Positions 14,130-22,941 of a stretch of DNA of 34,615 nt are shown here, piece after piece. This stretch comes from Actinomycetota bacterium (GTDB taxonomy: Bacteria; Actinomycetota; Actinomycetes; Streptosporangiales; Streptosporangiaceae). Within the stretch, counting starts at the first letter, position 1, and each line of letters begins with the position of its first letter. The stretch spans positions 1-34,615 of the forward strand of contig DAHVAR010000142.1 in the NCBI GenBank assembly GCA_027314515.1, given 5' to 3'. Under the pieces are notes generated by a model. It saw only the letters and a list, made by a program, of their open reading frames with translations. It did no database searches and had not been told where the DNA came from. The position numbers and the translations under genes were made by a program.

Positions 14130-15740
14130 GTGAGTAGCGGCGGGGCTGTGCTTGCGGTAGTGATAGTCGGCTGCCTGGCCGCGCTGGGTGCTCTGGGCGT
14201 CTTGGTTGTCCTGCTGCGCCGCGGTAGCGGCGTGCCGTCGGCGCCTTCCGGACGGCCGGAGGCCGCCGGGCTGACCGAAGCGGACACCGCGCGCCTGCAG
14301 GCTGAAGCCGACGCTCATGCAGCTCAGCTGACGGCCAAGGCGGAGCGCGAGGCGGCTGAGATTCTCGGGAAGGCCGCTGCGGCGGCTGCCACGGCGGCCG
14401 AGACGAGGCGGGACGCCGAGGCCGCGGCCAAGGCGGCAATGGACGAGGTCAGGCGGCTGCGCACGGACCTTGAACGGCGCGAGGACCGGCTCGGGCAGCG
14501 CGAGCAGCGGATCGACGAGCTCGCCAGGAAGGCCGACGAGCGCTCGGCTGACCTGGACGCCCGCAAGGCCGAGCTGGACCGCCTCGATGCTGATCGCCGG
14601 GCAGAGCTGGAACGAGTCGCTGGCCTGACCGCCGAGGCCGCGAAGGCCGAGCTGGTCGCCGCCATCGAGAACCAGGCCAAGCGGGATGCCGTGCGCCTCG
14701 TCAGGGATATCGAGGCCGATGCGCAGAAGGAAGGCGGCAAGCGGGCCCGCAAGATCGTGACGCTCGCGATCCAGCGAATCGCCAGTGAGCAGACAAGCGA
14801 GTCGGTCGTGTCGGTGCTGCATTTGCCCGGTGATGAGATGAAGGGGCGGATTATCGGGCGTGAGGGCCGCAACATCCGCGCCTTCGAGTCGGTGACCGGC
14901 GTGAACCTGATTATCGACGACACCCCTGAGGCCGTGCTGCTGTCCTGCTTCGATCCGGTCCGGCGTGAGGTTGGCCGGCTGACCCTGGAGCGGCTCGTGC
15001 TGGACGGCCGGATCCACCCGCAGCGGATCGAGGAGGCCTACGAGCGCAGCAGAGCGGAGATCGAGGCGCTGTGCGTGCGCGCGGGCGAGGACGCGCTGGT
15101 GGATGTCGGGATCACGGATATGCACCCGGAGCTCACGAACTTGCTCGGCCGGCTGCGCTACCGCACGTCCTACGGCCAGAACGTGCTCAGGCACCTGATC
15201 GAGTCGGCGCACATCGCCGGGATGATGGGCAGCGAGCTCGGCATGGACCCGGCGCTGATGAAGCGCTGCACGCTGCTGCATGACATCGGCAAGGCGCTCA
15301 CCCACGAGGTACAGGGCAGCCACGCACTGATCGGCGCAGAGATCGCCCGCAAGTACGGCGAGCCGGAAGACGTCGTGCACGCGATCGAAGCGCACCACAA
15401 CGAGGTCGAGGTCCGCACCGTCGAGGCGGTTCTCACCCAGGCGGCCGACGCGATCAGCGGCAGCAGGCCCGGTGCCCGCCGGGAGTCGCTCGAGGCGTAC
15501 GTGAAGCGCCTCGAGCGGCTGGAGCAGATCGCGCTGGCGCAGGACGGGGTCGAGAAGGTGTTCGCGATGCAGGCCGGCCGGGAGATCAGGGTTATGGTCA
15601 AGCCCGGCGAGGTCGACGACATCCAGGCCCAGGTCATTGCCCGCGACGTAGCCAAGCGGGTCGAGGACGAGCTCACCTACCCTGGCCAGATCCGGGTCAC
15701 GGTGATCCGCGAGTCGCGAGCCATCGAGTTCGCCCGCTAG
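14130..15740 (+). CDS. rny: Ribonuclease Y
   Basis: A 536-residue membrane-anchored endoribonuclease that starts mRNA decay. Order of parts: N-terminal transmembrane helix ('AVLAVVIVGCLAALGALGVL', about 6-30), long Ala/Glu/Arg-rich coiled coil (about 45-200), KH RNA-binding domain ('GRIIGREGRNIRAFESVTG', from about 239), and HD phosphohydrolase domain with the metal-binding His384-Asp385 in 'LLHDIGKALTHE' and 'HAIEAHHNE'. The usual length is about 500-520. The GTG at 14130, behind GAGAGG, is chosen so that the membrane helix begins the protein. It is separated from the S9 peptidase gene by 18 bp, convergently. Genes of this family lie between recX and miaB in other actinomycetes. Confidence 0.95.
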   Translation: MSSGGAVLAVVIVGCLAALGALGVLVVLLRRGSGVPSAPSGRPEAAGLTEADTARLQAEADAHAAQLTAKAEREAAEILGKAAAAAATAAETRRDAEAAAKAAMDEVRRLRTDLERREDRLGQREQRIDELARKADERSADLDARKAELDRLDADRRAELERVAGLTAEAAKAELVAAIENQAKRDAVRLVRDIEADAQKEGGKRARKIVTLAIQRIASEQTSESVVSVLHLPGDEMKGRIIGREGRNIRAFESVTGVNLIIDDTPEAVLLSCFDPVRREVGRLTLERLVLDGRIHPQRIEEAYERSRAEIEALCVRAGEDALVDVGITDMHPELTNLLGRLRYRTSYGQNVLRHLIESAHIAGMMGSELGMDPALMKRCTLLHDIGKALTHEVQGSHALIGAEIARKYGEPEDVVHAIEAHHNEVEVRTVEAVLTQAADAISGSRPGARRESLEAYVKRLERLEQIALAQDGVEKVFAMQAGREIRVMVKPGEVDDIQAQVIARDVAKRVEDELTYPGQIRVTVIRESRAIEFAR

Positions 15741-15758
15741 CCGGTCGGCTCGCGCTCG

Positions 15759-17906
15759 CTACCGATCCCGGCGGTCCCGGTCGGCCTTGCCTGCAGTGAT
15801 CTCGAGCTGAGGCACGCCGGGCGGGTTGAAGCCGAGGATCTGGCCGTAGAAGGAGAGCTCAGCCTCGAGCGCGGCGATGACCGTCTCCGCCTTGCGGAAG
15901 CCATGCGACTCACCCTCGAAGGCGAGGTAAGCGTAGCTCGTGCCGTGTGCCGCCAGATCGGCAGCGATGCTCTCGGCCTGAGCGGGCGGCACCACCGGGT
16001 CATCGAGACCCTGTAGCAGCAGGATCGGGCATGTCGCCGCGGTCACGTGCCCGACCGGCGCTCGCTCGGCGTAGGTGACCTCGAAACCGGGCAGCGGGCC
16101 GATCAGCCCGTCGAGGTAGCGCGATTCGAAGTCGTGCGTCGTGGCGGCAAGGCTGCGCAGGTCGGAGACGCCAAAGTAAGATGCGGCCGCACTGAACACC
16201 CGGCCGCGGCTCGTGCCCGTGGTGACAGCGGCCAGCGTCGTCCATCCCCCGGCCGAGCCGCCGCGGATGGCTAGCCTGGCCGGGTCGGCGCCCGCCGACT
16301 CGGCCACCCAGCGCGCGGCCGCGATGGCGTCCTGCACATCGACGACTCCCCAGGCACGGCGGAGCCGCTCACGGTACTGGCGGCCGTAGCCCGATGAGCC
16401 CCCGTAGTTCACGTCGATGACGCCGATGCCGCGGCTGGTGAAGTACGCCTTGCCGAGGTCGAGGACCGCGGAGGAGATCCCGGTCGGCCCGCCGTGCACC
16501 CACACCACATACGGGGGCCGCTCCCCGGCGGGCCCGGTCACGTCGGGGTTAGCCGGCGGATAGAGGAATGCGTGGACCACCTGGCCGTACGGCCCTTCGA
16601 AGTCCACTTCCTGCGGGACCGGCAGGTAAGCCGCCTCGGGCTGGCGGGCCGGGCCGGCACTCACCACGGAGGCTGTGCTGGTCCGGGTGTCGAAGAGGAC
16701 GACGGCAGCCGACGTGGCCGGCCCGCCGCCGATCGCGGCGACCGAGTCGCCGTCCGTCGACAGGTCGAAGGTGACCTCCGCGACTGGCAGGTCGGGATCG
16801 GTCAGCTCAAACGACTCCGGGTCCAGGATGCCCAGGCGAGCCGGGCCCGCGCCGTGCACGACAGCCAGCCTGCCGTCGCGCAGCATCGCGAACGGCCGCG
16901 CGCCGAGCTGCCAGAGCGGCGCGGCGAACTCCTCGGCCGCGGGGAACAGGGCCAGCGGTGGCTCGCCGGCCAGCCCGACCTGGTAGATGTTCCACCATCC
17001 GGGCCAGTCGGTCGCCACGTAGAGGCTGGCGTTGTCGCGCCACACTGGTGCCAGCACGGACTCACGCTGGCCGCCCATCAGCGGCCTGCCCTTGCCCGGC
17101 AGGCCGTCATTGACCGGCGCGACCCGCAATTCAGTGCCGTCCCATGGCATGTGCGGGTGATTCCAGCAGATCCAGGCCAGCCACTTCCCGTCGGGAGACG
17201 GTGTCGGGAATGCGAAGAAATCGAAGCCCTCGACAAGAACGCGGATCGCCTCTGTCTTGGCAGCCGCAGAGCCGTCAAGCGGCACGGCCACGATCGCGCG
17301 GCTGACCTTGCCGCCGTCGTGCCGTTCCTGCACGCACCAGACCTCGGTCCGGTCCGGCGAGAGGACGAAGTCGGCGAAGCGCAGCGCCGCGCTGCCGAGC
17401 GGGCCCCCGCCGCTGCCCGCCAGCACCTCGGCCGGGTCCGGCGTCAGCGGCGCGGGCTCCGCTCCGCCAGGCCCGGCCAGGTACAGACGCTGGTCGGCAT
17501 AGTTGGCGAACAACATCGAATAGCCGCCCGGAGCCGTCGTAGTGCCCTGCCCCGACTCGGTACCGGGGATGGGCAGGTACGCCCGGCCGCCGTACTCGTG
17601 CACGCGAGTCCTGGCGTTCCAGGGCGCAGGCAGGAGCATGGTCGGCTCGCCGCCGCGGCTGTGCATCACCGTGATGCGCCCGCCCTGGCTAGGCAGCCCT
17701 TGCTGCCACCACACGTCGCTGCCGAGCACGGTCGGGGCACTGACCCTGACCTGGCCGGTCGCGGCCTGCTCGGCCGTGATGGGTGACGGCCATTCGCCAA
17801 ACGGGACAGCGGGAACGCTGGCCTGCGCACCGACGGAATCTGCTGACGGGCTGTCCGGCCTGGTCGGGCCGACGGCGACCTCGTTACCGCTGTCTGTCAT
17901 ACGCAT
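15759..17906 (-). CDS. S9-family prolyl oligopeptidase-like peptidase
   Basis: A 715-residue serine peptidase. The N-terminal 430 residues form a beta-propeller (for example 'FAFPTPSPDGKWLAWICWNHPHMPWDGTEL'); the C-terminal alpha/beta-hydrolase has 'YVVWVHGGPTG' (oxyanion region), the nucleophile elbow 'GGSAGGWT' (Ser551), the acid in 'GLDDPVVPP' (Asp636) and the base in 'GESHGFRK' (His668). This fits the dipeptidyl aminopeptidase/acylaminoacyl-peptidase branch, which trims short peptides in the cytoplasm. No signal peptide is seen. The ATG at 17906 has AGGG 7 nt upstream; another ATG lies two codons on. The gene interrupts the rny-miaB neighbourhood and is on the other strand. Confidence 0.9.
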   Translation of the reverse strand: MRMTDSGNEVAVGPTRPDSPSADSVGAQASVPAVPFGEWPSPITAEQAATGQVRVSAPTVLGSDVWWQQGLPSQGGRITVMHSRGGEPTMLLPAPWNARTRVHEYGGRAYLPIPGTESGQGTTTAPGGYSMLFANYADQRLYLAGPGGAEPAPLTPDPAEVLAGSGGGPLGSAALRFADFVLSPDRTEVWCVQERHDGGKVSRAIVAVPLDGSAAAKTEAIRVLVEGFDFFAFPTPSPDGKWLAWICWNHPHMPWDGTELRVAPVNDGLPGKGRPLMGGQRESVLAPVWRDNASLYVATDWPGWWNIYQVGLAGEPPLALFPAAEEFAAPLWQLGARPFAMLRDGRLAVVHGAGPARLGILDPESFELTDPDLPVAEVTFDLSTDGDSVAAIGGGPATSAAVVLFDTRTSTASVVSAGPARQPEAAYLPVPQEVDFEGPYGQVVHAFLYPPANPDVTGPAGERPPYVVWVHGGPTGISSAVLDLGKAYFTSRGIGVIDVNYGGSSGYGRQYRERLRRAWGVVDVQDAIAAARWVAESAGADPARLAIRGGSAGGWTTLAAVTTGTSRGRVFSAAASYFGVSDLRSLAATTHDFESRYLDGLIGPLPGFEVTYAERAPVGHVTAATCPILLLQGLDDPVVPPAQAESIAADLAAHGTSYAYLAFEGESHGFRKAETVIAALEAELSFYGQILGFNPPGVPQLEITAGKADRDRRDR

Positions 17907-18049
17907 ATGGTGCCCTATCGGCCAGCCGCCGGTAGCGCCGAATGAGCACTCTCGCCCCAATCCGTGCGGCCGCCGGTAAACCGCCGGGCCCGGTCATCCG
18001 TCTTACAGGGTTAGCCAGTTGCCGGGCCACCGCCGCTCCTGCGGGCGTC

Positions 18050-18055
18050 TAACCT
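18050..18055 (+). promoter_or_regulatory. -10 box of a probable leaderless miaB transcript
   Basis: TAACCT, then 7 nt, then the ATG at 18063; no Shine-Dalgarno sequence precedes the start. Confidence 0.6.
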
Positions 18056-18062
18056 TGTCACC

Positions 18063-19550
18063 ATGGCCGGCGCAACCGCGGAGCGAAGCTTCGAGATCCG
18101 CACCTACGGGTGCCAGATGAACATGCATGACTCCGAGCGGCTGGCTGGCTTGCTGGAGGCGGCCGGCTACCGTCGCGCGGTCGCCGGGGCCGGGGCCGAT
18201 GTCGTCGTCTTCAACACCTGCGCGGTCCGGGAGAACGCCGACAACCGGCTCTACGGAAACCTCGGCCACCTGCTGCCGGTCAAGAACTCCCGGCCCGGAA
18301 TGCAGATCGCGGTCGGCGGATGCCTGGCGCAGAAGGACCGGGCCGCGATTACCGAGCGCGCGCCGTGGGTGGATGTCGTCTTCGGCACCCATAACATCGG
18401 GTCCCTGCCCGTCCTGCTGGAACGTGCCCGGGTGCGCCAGCAAGCGCAGGTCGAGATCCTGGAATCGCTTGAGCGCTTCCCCTCGGTACTGCCGGCCAGC
18501 CGCGAGTCGCCGTACTCGGCCTGGGTGGCCATCTCGGTCGGCTGCAACAACACCTGCACGTTCTGCATCGTGCCCAGCCTGCGCGGCCGGGAGGAGGACC
18601 GCCGTCCGGGCGAGGTGCTGGCCGAGATCGGGGCCCTGGCCGCCGAGGGCGTGCTCGAAATCACCCTGCTGGGGCAGAACGTCAACTCCTACGGGGCGGG
18701 GTTCGGGGACCGGCTCGCTTTCTCCAAGCTGCTGCGCGCGTGCGGGAACGTAGCTGGCCTGGAGCGGGTACGGTTCACCTCGCCGCATCCGCGCGATTTC
18801 ACCGATGACGTCATCTCCGCGATGGCCGAGACGCCGAACGTAATGCCGCAACTGCACATGCCCCTGCAATCTGGTTCGGACGCGGTACTCCGCTCGATGC
18901 GGCGCGCCTACCGGAGGGAAAAGTACCTTGCGATTCTCGACCGGGTCCGGTCGGCGATGCCGGAGGCCGCGATCACCACCGACATCATCGTCGGCTTTCC
19001 GGGCGAGACCGAGCAGGACTTCGCCGACACCCTGGACCTAGTCCGGCAGGCGCGGTTCGCCAGCGCCTTCACATTCCAGTACTCGATCCGGCCGGGCACG
19101 CCCGCAGCGGACATGCCCGGCCAGGTCCCCGCCGATGTCGTCGCCGACCGCTACCAACGGCTGGCCGCCCTCGTCACCGAGGTGGCGCTGCAGGAGAACC
19201 AGAAACTGATCGGGCGCGAGGTCGAGGTCCTGGTGGCTGACGGTGAGGGCCGGAAGGACAATGCCACGCACCGGATGTCCGGCCGGGCGCGAGACAACAG
19301 GCTCGTGCACTTCACTCCGGCCGAGCCCGAGCCGCGACCGGGTGACGTGATCACCACGGTGGTGACCGGGGCGGCACCGCACTACCTGCTCGCCGATGCC
19401 GGCCCGGTGAGCGTGCGGCGCACCCGCGGCGGGGACGCATGGGGTGCCCGGCCCGCGGGCGATGCGGACCCGGCAGGCGATCGTGAAACGGTCGCGGCAG
19501 CGGGGAACAGCCCGGTCCTGCTCGGCATGCCAGCCCGCCGGCCGACCTGA
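18063..19550 (+). CDS. miaB: tRNA-2-methylthio-N6-isopentenyladenosine synthase MiaB
   Basis: A 495-residue radical-SAM methylthiotransferase that adds a methylthio group to i6A37 of tRNAs, the step after MiaA. The N-terminal UPF0004 domain holds the first cluster ligands Cys17 ('YGCQMN'), Cys53 ('NTCAVRE') and Cys87 ('GGCLAQ'). The radical-SAM triad is Cys161-x3-Cys165-x2-Cys168 ('GCNNTCTFC'). A TRAM domain lies around residues 375-440, followed by an unconserved C-terminal tail of about 50 residues. The start at 18063 fits the family, and the TAACCT box 7 nt before suggests leaderless translation. miaA lies 320 bp downstream, separated by an oppositely oriented gene. Confidence 0.97.
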   Translation: MAGATAERSFEIRTYGCQMNMHDSERLAGLLEAAGYRRAVAGAGADVVVFNTCAVRENADNRLYGNLGHLLPVKNSRPGMQIAVGGCLAQKDRAAITERAPWVDVVFGTHNIGSLPVLLERARVRQQAQVEILESLERFPSVLPASRESPYSAWVAISVGCNNTCTFCIVPSLRGREEDRRPGEVLAEIGALAAEGVLEITLLGQNVNSYGAGFGDRLAFSKLLRACGNVAGLERVRFTSPHPRDFTDDVISAMAETPNVMPQLHMPLQSGSDAVLRSMRRAYRREKYLAILDRVRSAMPEAAITTDIIVGFPGETEQDFADTLDLVRQARFASAFTFQYSIRPGTPAADMPGQVPADVVADRYQRLAALVTEVALQENQKLIGREVEVLVADGEGRKDNATHRMSGRARDNRLVHFTPAEPEPRPGDVITTVVTGAAPHYLLADAGPVSVRRTRGGDAWGARPAGDADPAGDRETVAAAGNSPVLLGMPARRPT

Positions 19551-19555
19551 CCGCT

Positions 19556-19587
19556 GCGGCTTACGCACCCTGCCGGGCATAAGCCGC
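19556..19587. terminator. Hairpin terminator between miaB and the acidic-protein gene
   Basis: Perfect 8-bp arms GCGGCTTA (19556-19563) and TAAGCCGC (19580-19587) with a 16-nt loop fill the gap between convergent genes. It probably serves both strands. Confidence 0.65.
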
Positions 19588-19592
19588 CGTGA

Positions 19593-19790
19593 TCACGACA
19601 CGACTTCATCCTCGTCGTCGCTGTCGTCGCTGTCGTCCTCGTCCTCATCCTCATCATCGTCATCGTCGAAGTCGTACTCGTCGTCGTCCTCGTCCTCATC
19701 GTCGAGGTCGAGTTCGTCCTCGTCCAGCTCATCGTCAAGGCTGAGGTCGTCCTCTTCGGTGGGCATGTCGAGGTCATCGGCGTACGTCAT
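19593..19790 (-). CDS. Highly acidic low-complexity protein (65 aa), unknown function
   Basis: A 65-residue protein in which well over half the residues are Asp or Glu: 'MTYADDLDMPTEEDDLSLDD', then almost unbroken acidic runs with scattered Ser, Tyr and Phe, ending 'EDEVVS'. The ATG at 19790 has a good ribosome site (GGGGGAA, about 2-6 nt upstream). No domain, signal or membrane segment; likely disordered. I recall small acidic ORFs near miaB/miaA in other actinomycetes but cannot name a family. A DNA-mimic, chaperone-tail-like or metal-binding role is possible but unsupported. Codon repeats of GAC/GAT/GAG make the opposite strand read as a poly-Ser frame, which is an artefact. Confidence 0.7.
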   Translation of the reverse strand: MTYADDLDMPTEEDDLSLDDELDEDELDLDDEDEDDDEYDFDDDDDEDEDEDDSDDSDDEDEVVS

Positions 19791-19868
19791 ATTTCCCCCA
19801 AGCGCTGGGTGGCCATCCAGCCACCTCGCCTGTGCAGGGACCTACCCTGCGCCTGCCAGAATGAAGCA

Positions 19869-20774
19869 ATGCTACGGCCAGTCATCGCTGTCGTGGGGCC
19901 GACGGCCGCAGGTAAGTCGGAACTCTCGCTGACCCTGGCGCGTACGCTCGGCGGCGAGATCGTGAACGCCGACTCGATGCAGCTGTACCAGGGCATGAAC
20001 ATCGGCACCGCGAAGCTGACCGAAGCCGAGCGGGCCGGAATCCCGCATCATCTGCTGGACATCTGGCCGGTTACTCAGCCCGCCAGCGTGTCGGCCTATC
20101 AGCGGCTCGCCCGGCAGGCCATCGACGACATCCGGGAACGCGGCCGGACCGCGATCCTGGTCGGCGGCTCCGGACTCTACGTCCGGGCCGCGATCGACAA
20201 GCTCCAGTTCCCCGGTACCGACGCCGGACTGCGCGCGAGCCTGGAACGTGAGCTTGAGCGGGCGGGCGCGGCAGTCCTGCACTCGCGGCTGGCGACGCTG
20301 GACCCGGCCGCCGCAGCGGCGATCCTGCCTGGCAACGGACGGCGCATCGTCCGTGCGCTGGAGGTCATCGAGCTGTCTGGCCGGCCATTCAGCGCCACGC
20401 TGCCGGCGTATGACTCGGTCTATCCGGTGACACAGATCGGCGTGGCCGTGCCGCGACCCGAACTCGACCAGCGGATCGCCGAGCGGGTTCGCCGGATGCG
20501 GCAGCTCGGCCTGGTGGCGGAGGTCCGGCGACTTGAGCTAGCCGGGCTGCGGGACGGATTCACCGCGAGCCGGGCGCTCGGCTACGCCCAGGTGCTCCGT
20601 TTCCTTGCTGGTGAATGCACCGAGGATGCGGCATTCGCGCAAACCATCACGGCGACGCGCCGGTTCGTCCGGCGCCAGGAGTCGTGGTTCCGGCGGGACC
20701 CAAGGATCACCTGGATCGCGGCCGGACCGGATAGCGCGGACCGGGCGCTGACCGTTGTCCGGGCCGCAGGCTAG
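19869..20774 (+). CDS. miaA: tRNA dimethylallyltransferase MiaA
   Basis: A 301-residue enzyme that transfers the dimethylallyl group to A37 of tRNAs reading UNN codons, making the substrate of MiaB. The P-loop 'GPTAAGKS' (10-17), 'NADSMQLYQGMNIGTAK', 'HHLLDIWPV', 'ILVGGSGLYVRA' and the C-terminal 'RRFVRRQESWFRRD' are all family hallmarks, and length is normal. The ATG at 19869 places the P-loop at the usual distance from the N-terminus; the upstream extension lacks homology. dapF follows 35 bp later. Confidence 0.97.
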   Translation: MLRPVIAVVGPTAAGKSELSLTLARTLGGEIVNADSMQLYQGMNIGTAKLTEAERAGIPHHLLDIWPVTQPASVSAYQRLARQAIDDIRERGRTAILVGGSGLYVRAAIDKLQFPGTDAGLRASLERELERAGAAVLHSRLATLDPAAAAAILPGNGRRIVRALEVIELSGRPFSATLPAYDSVYPVTQIGVAVPRPELDQRIAERVRRMRQLGLVAEVRRLELAGLRDGFTASRALGYAQVLRFLAGECTEDAAFAQTITATRRFVRRQESWFRRDPRITWIAAGPDSADRALTVVRAAG

Positions 20775-20796
20775 CCAGCCGGGCCGGCCGGGCGGC

Positions 20797-20802
20797 TAGC
20801 AT
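20797..20802 (+). promoter_or_regulatory. -10 box of a probable leaderless dapF transcript
   Basis: TAGCAT, then 7 nt, then the dapF ATG at 20810. Expression from miaA read-through is also likely. Confidence 0.6.
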
Positions 20803-20809
20803 CGGGCAC

Positions 20810-21667
20810 ATGCGGTTCGCCAAGGGGCACGGCACCGGCAACGATTTTGTGATCGTGCCCGACCCGCAAGGGCAGCTTGACCTGACGGCCGGGCTCGTCC
20901 GCGCCTTGTGCGACCGGCACTACGGCATCGGGGCGGACGGAGTGCTCCGTGTTGTCCGCTCGGCCATGGCCGGCGCCGACGCGGCAGGGCAGAGCGCCGA
21001 ATGGTTCATGGACTACCGGAATGCCGACGGCAGCCTCGCCGAGATGTGCGGCAACGGCGTGCGGGTGTTCGCCCGTTACCTGCTTGCTGAAGGGCTGGCT
21101 GTCGGACCGGAACTGGCCGTCGCCACCAGGGCAGGGACTAAGCCGGTCCGGGCTGAGGCAGACGGCCAGTTCACCGTGGACATGGGGGCCGCCGCTGTGC
21201 TAGGTGACGGCGAGGTGCAAGCGGGCGATCAGCGGATCGGCGGGCTGGCGATCTCGGTCGGGAACCCGCACCTGGCTTGCATCGTGGCCGAGCCGCTGGC
21301 GGCCATCGACTTGACCAGTCCCGCAGTGCTCCGCCCGGCTGCGCTGCGCGCGGGGGCGAACATCGAAGTCATCAGGGTGCTCGGCGACCGCGAGGTCGAG
21401 ATGCGCGTGCACGAGCGCGGATCGGGGCTGACGCTGTCCTGCGGCACCGGAGCGGTGGCCGCCGCGGTTGCGGCAGCGGTGTTCGCGGGGGAGTGGCCGG
21501 CGAAGACCACGCTGCCCTGGATCGTGCGGGTGCCGGGAGGCAAGCTCGCCGTGACACCGAGCATCACGGCCAGCTTGCTGACCGGCCCCGCGGAGATCGT
21601 CGCCTCGGGGGAGCTGGCGGAAGGATGGCTGGCCAGCCGCGTGCCCGCCGGGCTGCGCGCGGGCTGA
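20810..21667 (+). CDS. dapF: Diaminopimelate epimerase
   Basis: A 285-residue enzyme that interconverts LL- and meso-diaminopimelate in lysine and peptidoglycan synthesis. The two catalytic cysteines are present: Cys80 in 'AEMCGNGVRVFARYL' and Cys211 in 'GLTLSCGTGAVAAA'. The N-terminal 'FAKGHGTGNDFVIVPD' and 'VGNPHLACIV' also match. Length is typical. It follows miaA in the same direction, as in Streptomyces. In many relatives hflX comes soon after; here it is 11 kb away. Confidence 0.97.
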   Translation: MRFAKGHGTGNDFVIVPDPQGQLDLTAGLVRALCDRHYGIGADGVLRVVRSAMAGADAAGQSAEWFMDYRNADGSLAEMCGNGVRVFARYLLAEGLAVGPELAVATRAGTKPVRAEADGQFTVDMGAAAVLGDGEVQAGDQRIGGLAISVGNPHLACIVAEPLAAIDLTSPAVLRPAALRAGANIEVIRVLGDREVEMRVHERGSGLTLSCGTGAVAAAVAAAVFAGEWPAKTTLPWIVRVPGGKLAVTPSITASLLTGPAEIVASGELAEGWLASRVPAGLRAG

Positions 21668-21680
21668 GCCGGCTTCGATC

Positions 21681-21953
21681 TCACGACCGGGCCGGGCGAG
21701 CCGCGGCCGCGGCACGCGGGTCTGGCTGGACGGCGAGCTTGAGGCCCAGGTCGACGAGCTTCCAGCCGGTTCTCGTCCGAAGTGACTGGCGCGCCCGCAG
21801 CGCCTGCCCGGTGCCGACGCGCTGAGTTCCGGGCAGCCGCCCGTTCAAGTGGCCGCTGCTCAGCCGGCCGCCGCTGCTCAGCCGGCTGCCGCTCAAGCGG
21901 TGCATCTCGGCGTGGCGCTGGCGGGCTAGCTCCTCGAACATTCGCTGATTCAT
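21681..21953 (-). CDS. Conserved-looking small basic protein (90 aa), unknown function
   Basis: A 90-residue protein from ATG 21953 with GGAAGG about 9 nt upstream. The N-terminal 'MNQRMFEELARQRHAEMHRL' is an amphipathic helix like that of small actinobacterial proteins found downstream of DUF4097 genes. The middle is a Ser/Gly/Leu repeat ('RLSSGGRLSSGH'), and the end has 'GWKLVDLGLKLAVQ'. I do not know a function. It is probably the last gene of the operon with the DUF4097 protein (73 bp upstream) and is convergent with dapF across 13 bp. Confidence 0.6.
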   Translation of the reverse strand: MNQRMFEELARQRHAEMHRLSGSRLSSGGRLSSGHLNGRLPGTQRVGTGQALRARQSLRTRTGWKLVDLGLKLAVQPDPRAAAAARPARS

Positions 21954-22026
21954 CTGGCGTTGCCTTCCTGGTCGTCTCGTGGTCGTTGTGGTAGCCGCCG
22001 GGAGCGCGGAGATGCGGCTGGACTGC

Positions 22027-22875
22027 CTACGGAGCCGCCGGGCTCGCGGCATGGCCGGCCGGCGGGGCAGCGGCATCCGCCGCCTTGGTGACCCGGATGT
22101 CGCCGCTGAGTGACTGGCAGGTGATCCGCATCGCCGCGGCTGGCTCGGCCAGGTCCTCGTCGCTGCCCGGCTCCAGGTCGCTGCGGATGCTGCCGGACGT
22201 GCTGGCGAGATCGAGGTAGACGCCGATGCCCGGTACGACGGCGACGTGCAGGTCACCTGACACGCTGCGCAGCTCGACCTGGCCGGCCGCGACGGCCCCA
22301 AGGCCGATGTCCCCGCTGGCCGTCTGCGCGGTCACCGAACTGGCGCAGTAACCGATCGCGATGTCGCCGCTGGCGGTGGTGATGCGGGCGGGACCGTCGG
22401 CCCTCGCGAGCCGGACGTCACCTGATGCGGTGCGGATGGCGACGTCGCCGCCGGCCGTGTCGATGAGCACGTCTCCGCTGGCGGACTGCACGGTAATGGC
22501 ACCGCTAACCGTCGCGGCGGCGAGATCGCCGCTGGCGGTCTGCACGGCCAGGGCACTGAGGCTGCCGACGCAGGCCAGGTCCGCTGAGGCGGTCGTGGCC
22601 GCACAGGTGGATCCCTCCGGTGCCTTGATCGTCAGGTCCAGCCCTTGCCTGCGGCCGAATGCGCCCGTTCGCGGGCCGCGAATGTACAGCTGCCCGTCCT
22701 CGAAAGCCACCTTAACGTGCGCCAGCAGGTCGCTGACATCCGCGCCGGGGCGGCTGGAGACGACTTCGACGGCGACCGTGCTGGTCGGCTCGCCGGACAC
22801 CACGATGCTGCCGGAGATCCACGAATCGATGCTGATGTCGACCGGATCAGGGCATGCGAAATCCCACGTCGTCAT
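22027..22875 (-). CDS. DUF4097 beta-strand repeat protein
   Basis: A 282-residue protein of the DUF4097 (adhesin-like, beta-helix) family. From about residue 90 it consists of repeating strands with the word 'SASGD/TASGD' roughly every 16-20 residues ('VQTASGDLAAA', 'VQSASGDVLID', 'IRTASGDVRLA', 'ITTASGDIAIG', 'VQTASGDIGLG' in variants). There is no signal peptide or membrane helix, so it appears cytoplasmic. Start ATG 22875 has AAAGG about 9 nt upstream. It follows the ribbon-helix-helix gene by 66 bp and is very likely co-transcribed with it. The biochemical role of these proteins is unknown. Confidence 0.88.
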   Translation of the reverse strand: MTTWDFACPDPVDISIDSWISGSIVVSGEPTSTVAVEVVSSRPGADVSDLLAHVKVAFEDGQLYIRGPRTGAFGRRQGLDLTIKAPEGSTCAATTASADLACVGSLSALAVQTASGDLAAATVSGAITVQSASGDVLIDTAGGDVAIRTASGDVRLARADGPARITTASGDIAIGYCASSVTAQTASGDIGLGAVAAGQVELRSVSGDLHVAVVPGIGVYLDLASTSGSIRSDLEPGSDEDLAEPAAAMRITCQSLSGDIRVTKAADAAAPPAGHAASPAAP

Positions 22876-22941
22876 GCTGGTGCCTTTCTGCTGGAACGCT
22901 GGTGCCTGAATGCGTGCGGAAACTGCCGGGCAGGTCGGCCG

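Noticed and set aside
19444-19932. Plus-strand frame with a poly-serine run
   Set aside because: It is the reverse reading of the Asp/Glu codons of the acidic protein and overlaps the ends of miaB and miaA.
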